DNA of 64,000 bases from Catonia carolina (GCA_035578175.1 JAQMRL010000002.1:79633325-79697324), one strand, 5' to 3'; positions 42,469 to 54,345 are shown, numbered from the stretch's first letter. A program made the numbers and translations. Notes: generated by a model from the letters alone, not told the origin.

Positions 42469-43799
42469 CAGGGTGCGGCAGAAAGGATGAACGGTTTTCA
42501 AAAAAGCAATATGTCGTTAATTGTGCATAAAAAAAACATTTATTTACAGAATAATATTCACATGATCTTACCATTTTAGAAAATTAATGTTTGAAAACAA
42601 CATCTGCCAGGTGACGGCCGTTTTCAGCGATGCACTTTACAAGCCGCTCTCGGAAGTTGGCTTCTACTCTTTCTAACATTGCCCTGCCAATTTGTTCGAC
42701 TTCCACACGAATTGCTTCCTTTAGTTCTTGAAGTGTACGTGGTTTATGCTGGTAAACACGTGACTTGAGGAAACCCCACAAGAAGTAGTCGCACATGGAC
42801 AGGTCTGGGGAACGAGGAGGCCATTCAATGTCACCAAACCGAGAAATGATGCGACCACGAAAAACAGCCCGAATTGCTTCCATTGAATTTCTTGCGGTGT
42901 GAGCTGTCGCCCCGTCCTGCTGAAACCATACTTGCCGGATAGGAATACGTTTTCTTTTTAGTTCAGGTAGGAAGAATTCAGTGAACATCTGTCTATAACG
43001 TTCCGAGGTTACAGTTACAGTGGTCCCGTTGTCGTCTTCAAAAAAGTATGGACCAATAACAACTGTACTGCTCACAGCACACCAAACTATCACCTTGGGA
43101 CTGTGTAATGGTCTCTCATGCATTAATTTTGGATTTTCATCTGACCAATAACGACAGTTCTGCTGATTAACGGTACCATTCAAATGAAAATGTGCTTCAT
43201 CTGTCGTAAACAAAATGATGTTTTCATTTTGGTCAAGTATGGCCTCCATTTCTCCAGCAAAATTTAGCCGCTTTACATAATCGCCAGGATTCAATTGTTG
43301 AACAATGGCCATTTTGTAGGGATGAAATCCTATATCGTTATGTAAAATACGCCTTACTGACCTATCACTGATGTTCAGTTCAGAAGAATGTCTCCTAGCA
43401 GATTGACGAGGACTACGGAGTATGGCTTGCCGAACTCTTTCCACATTTTCTGGAGTGCGTACAGTGCGATGAGCCCCTGGCGGTCGTTTATTCATCACTG
43501 TTCCTACTGAACGAAATGATTTAACCCAACGTAAAATGGTGTTACGAGTGGGTACACTGTCATTTCTCGCAAGATTGAAATGACGACGAAACTCGCGCTG
43601 AACTGCAACGATACTCTCGTTATTACGCACAAAACTGTTGTAAGTAAACACACGATGTTGCACACTCCACGACTCCATGATGCCGACTAAACAATGGTAT
43701 GATCTACAGAACGCATGGCCACTTCAGTCGCCCCACTCCCACTACCCAGATCAGAATACTATCTGTTCTAAAAACATCCATCCTTTCTGCCGCACCCTG
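42469..43799 (-). mobile_element. DD41D (rosa-like) transposon, apparently intact
   Basis: 1331 bp, perfect 20-base terminal inverted repeats starting CAGGGTGCGGCAGAAAGGAT, TA on both sides (42467-42468, 43800-43801), and an uninterrupted transposase gene. The best candidate for an autonomous element in the window. Confidence 0.93.
42584..43678 (-). CDS. DD41D (rosa-like) transposase, full length
   Basis: 364 residues, no stops. N-terminal paired HTH region (HRVFTYNSFVRNNESIVAV, ILRWVKSFRSVGTVMNKRP, RQSARRHSSELNISDRSVRR). Catalytic triad: D in TTDEAHFHLNG, D in WFQQDGATAHTA, and D in WPPRSPDLSMCDYFLWG. I count 41 residues between the second and third Asp, the spacing of the rosa group in the Tc1/mariner superfamily (Tc1 has DD34E, mariner DD34D). 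It cuts and pastes DNA at TA. ORF is inside matched ends, so the enzyme could be active; expression is not shown. Confidence 0.93.
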   Translation of the reverse strand: MESWSVQHRVFTYNSFVRNNESIVAVQREFRRHFNLARNDSVPTRNTILRWVKSFRSVGTVMNKRPPGAHRTVRTPENVERVRQAILRSPRQSARRHSSELNISDRSVRRILHNDIGFHPYKMAIVQQLNPGDYVKRLNFAGEMEAILDQNENIILFTTDEAHFHLNGTVNQQNCRYWSDENPKLMHERPLHSPKVIVWCAVSSTVVIGPYFFEDDNGTTVTVTSERYRQMFTEFFLPELKRKRIPIRQVWFQQDGATAHTARNSMEAIRAVFRGRIISRFGDIEWPPRSPDLSMCDYFLWGFLKSRVYQHKPRTLQELKEAIRVEVEQIGRAMLERVEANFRERLVKCIAENGRHLADVVFKH

Positions 43800-43801
43800 T
43801 A

Positions 43802-44162
43802 TATTCTTTTAGTGTTAGGTTTTATATGAAAGACTTTTACTTATTCCTGTACAAAACCAGTAAATCCATTTTCTAAAGTATGTGCCTTAAATTTTAATAA
43901 ATTTGTGATAAATTTTGATTATTTTTTTCAAACAATAAAGTATTTTTATTAAATTTATTTTAATGTTTTTACTTTATTATGTTTCTCTAAACCCTGTGCC
44001 CATTCTACCAGGAAACTGTTAGTGTATTGCATTACTACTGCAAGACTTTTTCTACAGAGTAATTTTTTTAGTCGTGTTACCCAATTTTTAATGTCTGGTA
44101 ATTTTTTTCTAAGGGAAATTTTGTTTTGTAACACGAAGTTGGTAGCCCTACTCAACGGGTAT
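43802..44162 (+). other. Spacer with a mariner-end fragment
   Basis: 44063-44162 (TACCCAATTTTTAATGTCTG, GTTGGTAGCCCTACTCAAC) matches an arm of the snap-back element 62190-62969. The rest is AT-rich with nothing recognised. Confidence 0.65.
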
Positions 44163-44376
44163 ACAGTCCAGCCTCTGTTAGTTTGCTCCTAATGTAAACA
44201 AATAATGACGTCACTGAGCATGCGCATTATATCAAAATGTCTATACGCTGATTAAAAAGTAACAACAAAATACTTTCAAAAGTATTTTTATAAATGAAAT
44301 TGTTAAGCCTACATCATATCATGACTGATGTTTTTAGTACTTTAAGTACTTATAATTTAAAAAATAGTTAACTTAA

Positions 44377-45380
44377 CCCCTAATGGTTTATGACGAGATA
44401 TCTCGCAACATAAATGTTGTAGAAAAGTGCCCCTGACGAGATAACTCGCAACTGAATTTGTCTCGATTTATTCTGTTTTCTGTCGAAATACCTCGCCGTA
44501 ACATTAAAAGTAGTTTATCTTATATCCGTAACTTTAATATTAGCGCTAGTAAAGGTTCCTTTCTATAGGTTAGATGACTATGTTATTTGTTTACGTCGTA
44601 CTCTCCAATGTTGCGTAAAAGGTTATGTTTTGGTTAGTTTGGTGCATTTCGTTGTAAAGTTATAAGTTTGTTATAAGTGTTTACGAAAAGAAATTGTAAG
44701 CTATTCGATATTGTTTATAGTTTTTTAGTAGTAGGTTTCATTTCATACATAGTATTTAGTCCGGTATTTCAATTTCGTTTATTGTAGTAGGATTGTTTTA
44801 TTATTTATTTGTAAGTGATGGCCGGTACCTCTTTTTTTTAAAAAAATGATGTTTTTGAGCATGGAAATTGATCTGTTGTTGTTGTTTAGGTCAACAGCCG
44901 AAAGGCTGGTTTGAACCTCTAGAGGTTTACTAAGTAAAACGAGGAGTGAGGTGGTTTACCATTGCCTTCCTCACTGAATGGAAAAGTACGCTTATCAGCA
45001 TGCCGGGCCCTCTGAAAAGCACATATTTTCCACTCTGTAAATGACACCTTCACTTCATTCACCACAGGGTCTGGCTGTACAATGAAATTCATTACTTTCA
45101 GAGAAGATAACTCTGATTAGTGTCTTTTACACCTCTACCTCTTCTGTTCTTAAATGATTCAGTCATTTAATTGACTGACCATGTGATAAGAAACAGATCT
45201 ATTTATTTTAGCCCTGCAACGAACAGATTGAGTGTAAATAATTTGACACTCCACCTGTCTGTTATGGGCAGGGAAATTGATCTATATGTCTTTATTCAGT
45301 CATATTATACAAAATAATGAAAAAAAAAAAATTGAGCAGGATATGAACATTTTTGGCTAAAAAAAGGAACCGTTAAGGGG
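44377..45380. mobile_element. TTAA element T5 (piggyBac-like)
   Basis: TTAA on both sides (44373-44376, 45381-45384); ends CCCCTAATGGTTTATGACG and CCCCTTAACGGTTCC (reverse). Sister K copies show one TTAA at the site. Repeated GACGAGATATCTCG-like palindromes near the left end. Contains a 400-bp retroposon. Confidence 0.88.
44875..45271 (-). mobile_element. 400-bp retroposon family, copy 3 (full length)
   Basis: Exact 12 bp TSD GGAAATTGATCT (44863-44874, 45272-45283); 397 bp; 3' (AAC)n tail; 5' end TGCCCATAACAGACAGGTGG. Confidence 0.92.
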
Positions 45381-45581
45381 TTAATAGGAATACGAAATTC
45401 GTAAAGTCGCAGTTTCTAGCGAGCACCCTGTAGAGTAGGTGGCTTTTGTTTGTTGACAGTGGGAGCAAACTAACAACGGCTCAACTGTAGATATAGTAGG
45501 GAGGGAGCTGAGTTGTTTACTAATCCGGGATGAAGTGTGCAAGGGGGGGCCTGCTACTAGAGTAGTTATTAGAAATGGTTT

Positions 45582-46220
45582 TTTTTTTTTTTTTACTTTA
45601 CAACCAGGGCGTTCAGGCCTCTGCAGCCCCTCCTCACCGCGACCTAAAAGATCTTTTGTGATTGCCCCTATTCCTTATTTATGGAAGACCCACACTTTCA
45701 ATAAAGCGCAGGATCTGCCTAGGATCTAGTGCACTTACCTGAGAAGGTGTTAACACATCCTTACCCATCAGCGCTCTTCTTTTGCAGCCAACCACTTTGC
45801 AACTGCATAAAATGTGCTCAGCCTTCTCTTCTGCCTCCTGACAGAATCTACACAGGCTCTCTTCAGCAACTCCTATCTTGGATAAATGATACCCAAGATT
45901 ACAATGACCAGTCATCAGGCCCACTACCCTCCTCAGGTCCTGTCTTCCTAGTCTATTGTATATCCCAGCCTTCCTGCTGGAATAGGCAACGAATTTCTTT
46001 GCCTGTTCACAGCCTGTCACCTTATTCCAATAGGAGGTTTTAGCCTCCTCTTCCCAGGCCCTAACTATACCTCTATAATAGCCCTCACCAATTCCACAGA
46101 ATGGCTCTGGGCCTATGAAGTGAGAGGCTGCACCTTTCTTTGCTAAGGCATCCGCTCTCTCATTTCCAGGCACCCAACGCAGCGTCACAACATTACGCTT
46201 GGCCACGGCATTCATTTTCA
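45582..46220 (-). mobile_element. LINE 3' fragment with RNase H domain (copy 3)
   Basis: TSD AAATGGTTT (45573-45581, 46221-46229). The minus frame 46221-45679 includes WVPGNERADALAKK (GHQGV lost by a 15-base in-frame deletion, removing the catalytic His region) and CRFCQEAEEKAEHILCSC. Confidence 0.9.
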
Positions 46221-46275
46221 AAATGGTTTGTGAGTAACATTTTTAGAAGAGCGCGTACTAATGGTATTATTACTA

Positions 46276-47629
46276 CAGTAGAGCTTCAATAATCCGGATT
46301 AATTGGGACCGGACGCCATCCGGATTATCGAAACACCCAATAAAATTGCCAGTAGACGTCTTCAAAGTAAGAAAAGTAAAGTAGCTAAATTCGACTATAT
46401 CTTACATGATCTGTTAACAGAAATGTGAAGCGGGTAAGTAAAACTATGAAATATGTTATGTATAAAGAACTAATTTTTACTTTCTCTTGCCTATATGAAT
46501 ATATAGGAAGGAAAGTATTGTTTTCATGTCGATTTTTCGAAATCGAGTTTTCACCGGATCTATACATTTTCAGACCCCCTGAACCCAAAAAACATGTTTT
46601 TAGCGATTGGTCTGTGTGTGTGTGTGAACAGAATATCTCAAGAACGGAACATCTTACGAACTTGAAACTTGAAACTTAAGTTACATACCACTACCGGACG
46701 CGACACGAACATTTTCATCAAAATTGGTCAACCGGAAGTAGTAGTTTATTCATATAATTTTTCAGTTTTTTGCGATTTTCTCAAAAACTGGTCCTACGAT
46801 TTTTTTTAAAATCGCCTATTTTACTCAATTTTTTATTCTCTACAAGATAGGGTAGGCGCCATGTTTGCTGAAATTCTCGGTGAGGCTGTTTTCACGTAAA
46901 AACGTTGTTTTTTTAAGATTACGGCTTTAATATAAATTTTAGCGCAAAAACTTATATAATAAAAGTTGTAGAGAATTTAAAAACCTACAACTTATGTTTC
47001 AAACATTTTTTTGTATGACGCTTAGTTCAGCAGTAATTAGCGATTTTCTGATTTTTTCTCACGAAAACGTGTGAAAAATCGATTTTTTTAAGATTTTGGC
47101 CTTAGTATGCATTTTACGATAAAAGTGTATATAACCAAATTTATAGGAAATTTAAAGATCTACAACTTTTATTTAACGTATTTTTCTCTACAGAGCCCAG
47201 TTTAGCATGAAATAGTGATTTTCCGTATTTTTAAGCCAGACTGAGGTTGATTTTCATTTTGAGTGTTTCACTCATGATTAAAATAAGGTTATGTTTATTG
47301 AGGTTAGTTTTTTGTTTATTTCTAACATTTTATTACTAATGTTAAATTATATTGTAAATTATTTGCATTGGCAAGAGAAAGTTGTGTGAGTGTTTCACAC
47401 CAGATTTTTATTTAACAAAATTTGTAATTGTACTTATAAAAGAGTGATACATAATAAGCTTTAGCGTCATATTGTACTCAGAGGACTCTTATTTTTTGTA
47501 AGACAATTAATTTAATTTGTGCAATAGACAATGCTTTAAACGATAAATTAACTCCCATTTTTCGCCAGAATTGAATCCGGATTTTCGACGTTCCGGATTT
47601 TTGACGTCCGAATTATTGGCGCTCTACTG
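46276..47629. mobile_element. pogo-like MITE split by Helentron-like copy F
   Basis: Ends CAGTAGAGCTTCAATAATCC and (reverse) CAGTAGAGCGCCAATAATTC; TA on both sides. About 430 bp without its insertion; non-coding. Confidence 0.82.
46478..47404 (-). mobile_element. Helentron-like non-autonomous element, copy F
   Basis: Complete reverse copy, ending GTGTGAGTGTTTCACACCAGA. Confidence 0.75.
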
Positions 47630-47918
47630 TACTACTAGGTTAAAGGAGGAGGGGAATCGTACAAACAATTCTCTCCAACCGAATTCCTTACGCTAGCAAT
47701 CAATTGAGCTCCCATCTCTAGTCTTTATCTACTGTAAGAATACTCTGCGCGAGGCAATCGCCTATAGGCTGTAAATGAAAGTTTTACACTAGTTAGTGCA
47801 TATCTACCTCTTCACCTGACAATTATCTTGCACTACTGTCAATCATTAACACGTTCACTGCGGCCCGGGTGAAGCGATGTTATTCGCTGTGGCTGAACCG
47901 TCGCCTGCCACATTTATA

Positions 47919-49246
47919 CGAGGGCCATCCGGAAAGTAGTACCCGTTTGTGAAATAAAGACACAGAAGTAAATATTAACAAATGTAAACATTTTTATTGA
48001 AAAGAGCATACCTTAAACTACTTCTCCACATAATCTCCAAGCAAATTTAAGCATTTGCCATAACGTGTGACGAGTTTTTGTATTCCAGCATCATATTCCT
48101 CCGCCGCCAGCCGATCGAAATACGTAGTCACACCTTCTTTAAGTTCTTCATCGCTGTCAAATCTTTTTCCCGCCAAAAACTCTTTTGTAAAGAGATGAAA
48201 ATCTGAAGGGGCCAAGTCCGGGCTATACGGTGGATGGTCGAAAATTTCCCAATTGAATTGCTGCAGAAGTTGTTGTGTTATCCCCGCTGCATGAGGCCTG
48301 GCATTGTCATGGAGGAGAATGACGCCATCAGACAATAGACCTCTCCGTCGATTTTGTATTGCCCGCCGTAATTACTTTAATGTTTCACAATACGCATTAG
48401 CGTTAATAGTGTCTCCACGGGCCATAAAATCAATAAGCAGTATACCACGTCGATCCCAGAAAATGGTTGCCATAAGTTTCCTGGTGGACAGAACAGTCTT
48501 GAATTTTTTTGGTTTCTTTGGTGAATGAGGATGATGCCACTCCATTGACTGTCGTTTACTCTCAGGTGAAGCATAACAAACCCACGTTTCATCACCAGTA
48601 ACTATGCGATTCAAGAACGCGTCTGCTTCATCAGAATAACGTTCCAAAAATGTTAATGCAGCAGCCATACGCTTGGTTTTGTGCTCATCTGAAAGCATGC
48701 GAGGGACCCACCTTGCGCAAATTTTTGAATAATGCAGATGGTCTTTGACAATTTCATGAAGAATTGTGCGAGAAACATTAGGGAAATCTTCACAGATGTC
48801 ATCAATTGTAACGCGCCGATCGTGCCTCACGAATTCGTCTACTGACCTCAGCAGTTGATCTGTAATGACAGATGGTCTCCCTGAACGCTCATCGTCGTGT
48901 GTGTTCCCCCTCCCCAAGTTAAAATTACGACACCAGCGCCGAACAGATGACTCATCCATCACATCGTCTCCATACACTTCCTTTAATTGGCGATGAATAT
49001 CACAAGGTCGAACGTTTCTTGCATTGAGAAATTTTCTTACAGCCCTCACTTCACAACTGGCGGCGTTCTCAATTTTTTTAAACATTATGAACGGTCACAG
49101 AAACAAGACAGGCAATGCTAGCGTCGCGGAACTTACAACAGAGAAGGCAGACAAGCCACTGAAGCGATCTGACCTTGACCGGCGGCTGCTCGCCTCGTCA
49201 GCGCCTCATGCGGCGGAAACGGGTACTACTTTCCGGATGGCCCTCG
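47919..49246 (-). mobile_element. Mariner (DD34D) element, nearly intact
   Basis: 1328 bp, inverted ends CGAGGGCCATCCGGAAAGTA, TA duplicated (47917-47918, 49247-49248). Confidence 0.94.
48018..49085 (-). pseudogene. Mariner transposase with one in-frame stop
   Basis: Reading from 49085 on the minus strand: HTH region (CEVRAVRKFLNARNV, WCRNFNLGR, DDERSGRPSVITD), first Asp in VTGDETWVCY, then a single TAA after CETLK (48372-48374). The same frame continues without shift through VILLHDNARPHA (second Asp) to YSPDLAPSDFHLF (third Asp, 34 residues later) and ends at 48018 (~355 codons). One nonsense mutation therefore separates it from an open gene. Confidence 0.93.
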
Positions 49247-49929
49247 TATGTTTCCCGCACACGGAAAGCGCACAAGTCCGCGGTGCTTCGTATCCTCATA
49301 TTCTCTCTACAATTACAATTTCTCGTGTGTATTTTCATTCAATACTTTTATTTTATATTTATACGTGTATGTTATGTATTTTACTATAAATAAATGTATT
49401 TGTTTTTCGTTTTAAAAATACACACATAAAAGTATAAATACAAAACAAATGTAAAAGTCTGAATGTACTTTGCTTTTATCACGTAAACCCATGAGAAAAA
49501 ATTAAAAACTTATAGGAATAAAAGGATAATAATAGTTCATTTTGGCACTCTTAGCTGAATAATTTCGGTGTGGCCAAAGGTTTTTGAAAAGTTGAAAGTA
49601 AGTAATATTACGGTACAGACGGCAGACGGATATCGGTACCTGTGACGGCTTTACGGTTTTTTCTTGTTTTCAACAATATTTTATTACCCTTTCTGTTCCC
49701 ACGGCAGTAAGTCTTTCCGTGGACAGGTAAAAATTCAATTCCAAAAATAGGGTTATCTAAGAAATGAATTGAATAAGCCTACTAGTATACTATTATAAGT
49801 AAATTACCTTGCCGCTTTGTGTGACTGTGCACGCCTCGTAGGTTCCTAAAATTATAAGTACTAATAAAATATTTCTGTAACCAATTAAAATGAGGCAAAC
49901 ATTTAAAAAAAAAATGAATACCTACTAGT

Positions 49930-49995
49930 TTCTTCCGTTTGCATTAGCAGCAATTTGCAAAACAGTCGGACGTTAAACCAGAAAAAAAAAAAAAT
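49930..49995 (+). repeat. Truncated SINE type 1 tail
   Basis: GCATTAGCAGCAATTTGCAA, CAGTCGGACGTTAAACC and poly(A), without the tRNA head. Confidence 0.85.
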
Positions 49996-50479
49996 AGTTT
50001 CTTTAAAAAAGTTAACTTTAGGTCTGTATGTACGAAAAAATAGACCTACTTAAATTTAAAGCATTTAGGTATTACATTCGTAAACACATTTTTATTTATT
50101 TAGTTGCATTTTTGCCACACTTTATACTTACTAAGTATAGTAAATGTTGCGTAATTGTAAGAAAAGTAATATAATGATATAACATTTTATTAATAACAAA
50201 TAAAACAGCCCGTAAAACTTGAAACATAGAAGAAAATATATCAGTTTTTAAAACTCCGCCAAAAAAAACCGGTGACGTTTCTTCAAAACCTGAAGGTATA
50301 CTGGCATAGAATGAACCTTTTTCTACGGCTGAACAATAAAAGAAATACAATTTACCCTAGCTGAATGCAGAAAGAAGAGATTATAAAACTGTATAAAGGG
50401 ACCACATTTTTGTGGCGGCCCGCTCCATGGGAGTGTTCAATACGCCACATAAATGTGGCGGCCGCACTGAACATGTTAA

Positions 50480-51076
50480 AATATCTACATCCAGCTAAAA
50501 TAAACATTATCCTTTAAGCGTTTTCAATTATACCATTCAGATTACTTGTAATTATTGTAGTTTCATAAAAACTCCTTAATTAATTATTTTAATGATTATA
50601 TTTAACAAAACAATTTCTATCTACTTTTTAATGTTTACCGCTTTTATATTTCAAAAACTCAACATTTTTATAACACATGTTAACAAAACATAGCTTACAA
50701 AATGTTTTAACTTCAGTCTACGAAGAAAATCGAAACGAACCGATACAATTCCAAAAGATAACTGATGAAACTAAAAATGAGTTAAACACGGGCAAGTGCA
50801 AACAATTGTATTAAACGAGTCACAGACATTAATTTTAATAATATGAAATAAACGATCTGAAATGATAAACAACGAATCACGGAATTGTTTACTCTCCTGT
50901 TATAATTCAAGCGCATTAGTCTTATATTACTTGTGACCAAAAATAAAATAAAACTTGAGTCTATAATAAAAACTTACTAATCATAAATAATAATGTAATA
51001 ATAGTAAATAATGTAATGAAAAATAACAATGTATGAGTCACAATAGTAAAAGTTTTAGTTTTTAATGGTAAACTAA
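50480..51076. other. AT-rich spacer
   Basis: No feature recognised. Confidence 0.45.
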
Positions 51077-51085
51077 TGTTCGATT

Positions 51086-51823
51086 TTTTTTTTGTCATCA
51101 GTCTCTCGACTGGTTTGATTCAGTTCTCCAACCTGTTCTATCTTGCGCAAGTCGTTTCATATCTACATACCTGTAACACCCTACATCTTTTGTAATTTGC
51201 TTTATATATTCTAATCTTTGCCTCCCTCTACAATTTACTCCCTCAATGTTACCCTCCATTATTGATAGCCTGGATGTCTTAGGATATGCCCCACTAGCCT
51301 ATCCCTTCTTTTGGTAAGATGCTTCCATATACTTCTTTTTTCATCCACTCGCCTAAGAACCTCTAAATTACTTATTTTGTCCACCCACCTAATCTTTAAC
51401 ATTTTCCTATAACACCACATTTCAAAAGCTTCTATCCTCTTCCGTTCTACAGCCCCTATCACCCACGTTTCACTTCCGTATAATGCTACACTCCAAACAT
51501 AATGTTTTAAGAAATTTTTCCTAATCTGTAAATCAATGTTTGTAGTCAGTAAGCTGTTTTTCATTTCAAAGGCTTTTCTAGCTTGAGCAATTCTACTCTT
51601 GATATCACTCGTGCTTCTACCATCCTTTGTTATTTTACTCCCTAGATAGCAGAATTCCCCAACTTCCTGTATGTTTTCGTTGCCTACTTTTAAATTTCCC
51701 ATCTCTTCTAAACCACTCTTGCTGCTGCACAACACTTTCGTTTTGTTCTTATTAATTTTCATGAAGTAATCCTTCCTCAAGATCTCATCCATTCCATTTA
51801 AGGCATCCTCTAGTTCATTCTTT
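51086..51823 (-). mobile_element. RTE-like LINE, 3' fragment (copy 2)
   Basis: Exact 9 bp TSD TGTTCGATT (51077-51085, 51824-51832). Minus frame 51792-51259 (MKINKNKTKVLCSSKSGLEE, GEFCYLGSKITKDGRSTSD) is >98% like the long copy by eye, with a small deletion near RHPG. Confidence 0.93.
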
Positions 51824-51832
51824 TGTTCGATT

Positions 51833-52598
51833 TATAAAACAGTTTCTAACAAATGAATTGAACGTGTTTTTATTATAATAAGCTTAGAGTTAATCAGTGT
51901 CGAATGGAATTTTGGTTTTGATCATGCTGTGGGTATTTTTAATTAATATGCATGCTCACTTGTATTGGTGGTTGCATACGTCGGAGTACTCTTAGTGGCG
52001 TAGACAGACTACAAGCATTCTATTCAATTCTGTTAAATCGCCAGGACAAGCATTTAAAATGGTGGGCATCGATTTGAGACGAGAGTGCTTCCTTCACTCA
52101 TTGACAACTTTACATCGGGCTTTCTAGAGCTGGAAGTGCAGAAAAACAATTTATTTTGCTGCCACAGGACTACAAAACCACAAATATTGTGTATAGAGAG
52201 GTTTTAAAATAATTTAATGAGGCCTACATTAGCTGTTGTGAAGCGAAGCGAGCTGGGGTTATTAGTATATAATAAAAACAACAGCGGTCCCAAAACTGAT
52301 CTTTGTTGACTGTGCTTTATGGACCTCAGCTCTTGACTGTATTTCACCAACTCAACCACCTCTTTCCTCTAAATCACAACACACTGCGTCCTGTTTGTCA
52401 CAGATTACTTTGCCCATTCAAGAGTACTTACACCAATTCCAATTGATAAAGATAAAATGTGTATTACCACAATTAACCATTATTATTCTGAAATATGTGT
52501 TTAATTCAAGTTCAGTAAAAAACATAAAATTAAGCAATACTTTCTTCTCTTCCCACTTTTATTTCCTTGAATGATTGAGATAAAATTCAATTGCATCT
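51833..52598. other. Spacer without recognised feature
   Basis: No coding, TIR or repeat signal recognised. Confidence 0.45.
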
Positions 52599-53030
52599 AC
52601 ATAATTCAGTATAGTACATTTTATAGCTTTATCCATCATAAAAACTAAGTTTTTTAAAAAGTGAACATAGAACCTTCATTCACTTTTAGCTCTATTATGG
52701 AGTCACGTACTTTATTGAAAAACTAGCATGCCCCATCCTGCGTCGCATGCGAAACATGTGTAATCATTTTTTCAAAAATAAATATGAAACAGAAACTGTG
52801 TAACTGCTAGATCAATTGAACACTCAAACGTACATATACACCCACAAAACATTTTAATAAATTCCCCCGTGTACGCCTCTCGCTAGTCATTATATGTATT
52901 TACTGTCTTCAACAATAGTACACACACGCACACACAAGACCACGTTTTGTTAATTTCCCCCATGTTCATTTCTCATCATCATCAAACCCGTGCATCTACT
53001 TCAACAGGAATACCAACTCACATCTATTGT
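52599..53030 (+). repeat. Direct repeat DR, copy 1
   Basis: ACATAATTCAGTATAGTACA ... through AACTGCTAGATCA, (CA)n tracts and TTTAATAAATTCCCCCGTGT matches 53893-54345 in the same orientation. Contains a hammerhead-like fold near 52725-52775 with a defective core. Confidence 0.85.
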
Positions 53031-53449
53031 ACAGTTCCAAGCTCCGTGTAGTTGCGGGCTGAAGGGGGTACGGGTGAGGTATAATGAATGAGTGATGCAT
53101 TCTGGGAGAACGATTGTTCTATTACTCTGATACAAAACATTTGTTTTCAAACTTTCCGTATTTAACATATTTGTTTGTATTTATTACATTTATTTATTTA
53201 CATATTTTGACATAAATTGGTCAGTTAAATATTATGAATCTGACCTAGTTAATAACCCGGTACGTATTTGTTAAATTTATGCGCCGGATGATAAGAATAT
53301 TTTTTTAGTCTAGTTAGTACACGCAACCATTACGAATGCAACAGTTGTGAAATACTACTAACACTGATTCATTCTCCCACTATTATAACAACGCACTGCA
53401 TTCCACAACAACTAGACGGAGCTGGGGCTCAAGCTATTACATAATTTAG

Positions 53450-53892
53450 TTGAAATATATATTTCTAACCACCAGAATACGGTAACATAAAACACTTACC
53501 AATGTTTATAGCGCTTTCGTGTATCTTGTACACATCTTCAGTAAATTAACATTTATTACAAGTCAAAATTTAAAACTTCCTGCTCCTACCATGGTAGATA
53601 AGGAATATTCCTTATCTACCATGGTAGATAATTCGCGCTTTCGTGTATCTTGTACACATCTTCAGTAAAGGAATATTCCTTATCTACCATGGTAGGAGCA
53701 GGAAGTTTTAAATTTTGACTTGTAATAAATGTTAATTTACTGAAGATGTGTACAAGATACACGAAAGCGCTATAAACATTGGTAAGTGTTTTATGTTACC
53801 GTATTCTGGTGGTTAGAAAATATATATTTCAATTTAAAATAATACGGCTGTTTAAAAATCCTACATAGGATGTTTAATAAAATAAAAAAAAA
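53450..53892. mobile_element. Penelope family 2: inverted pseudo-LTR pair in one TSD
   Basis: Arms 53450-53606 and ~53682-53830 are inverted copies; the centre holds a short rearranged extra piece with another CTTCAG/TTTCG core. Right side adds the coding start of the usual truncated end. Bounded by exact 11 bp TSD ACATAATTTAG (53439-53449, 53893-53903); DR copy 1 at 52599 shows the related site unoccupied. Confidence 0.88.
53738..53781 (+). ncRNA. Hammerhead ribozyme motif, family 2
   Basis: TTTA, CTGAAGA, GTGTA-CAAGA-TACAC, GAA, AGCGCT, A, TAAA: the core is as at 25741-25783. The other arm carries the same motif on the minus strand (53504-53546). Confidence 0.72.
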
Positions 53893-54345
53893 ACATAATT
53901 TAGTATAGTACATTTAATAACTTTATCCATCATAAAAAATAAGTTTTTGAAAAAGTGAACATAGAACTTTCATTCACTTTTTAATTCTATTATGGAGTCA
54001 TGGTTTTGTTATTCTGTACTTTATTGAAAAACTAGCATGCCCATGCAGCTTCACATGCGAAACATGTGTAATCATTTTTTCAAAAATAAATATGAAACAG
54101 AAACTGTGTAACTGCTAGATCAACTGTATACTTGAATGTACACACTCACACACACACACACACACACACAAAACGTTTTAATAAATTCCCCCGTGTGCAT
54201 CTCTCGCTATATAGTCTTTATATGTACGTACTGTCTTCAACAATAGTACACACACACACACACAAAACCACGTTTTGATAATTTCCTCATGTTCATTTCT
54301 CACAATCATCAAACCCCTTCAACTACTTCAACAGCAATAACAATT
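53893..54345 (+). repeat. Direct repeat DR, copy 2
   Basis: Matches 52599-53030 with (CA)11 and (CA)8 tracts expanded. The same hammerhead-like fold occurs near 54020-54085. Confidence 0.85.

Larger units (their letters stand above)
44164..45487 (+). mobile_element. K-family MITE, copy 4, split by T5
   Basis: Starts CAGTCCAGCCTCTGTTAGTT, ends AACGGCTCAACTG; cut at TTAA in the family sequence GTTAACTTAATAGGAATACG. Confidence 0.85.
47850..50475. mobile_element. TTAA element T6 with mariner inside
   Basis: TTAA on both sides (47846-47849, 50476-50479); ends CACGTTCACTGCGGCC and CATGTTCAGTGCGGCC (reverse). GC-rich GTGGCGGCC modules repeat near the right end. The mariner 47919-49246 accounts for half of it. 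49250-50400 holds a SINE tail (49930-49995) and otherwise nothing I recognise. Confidence 0.8.
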
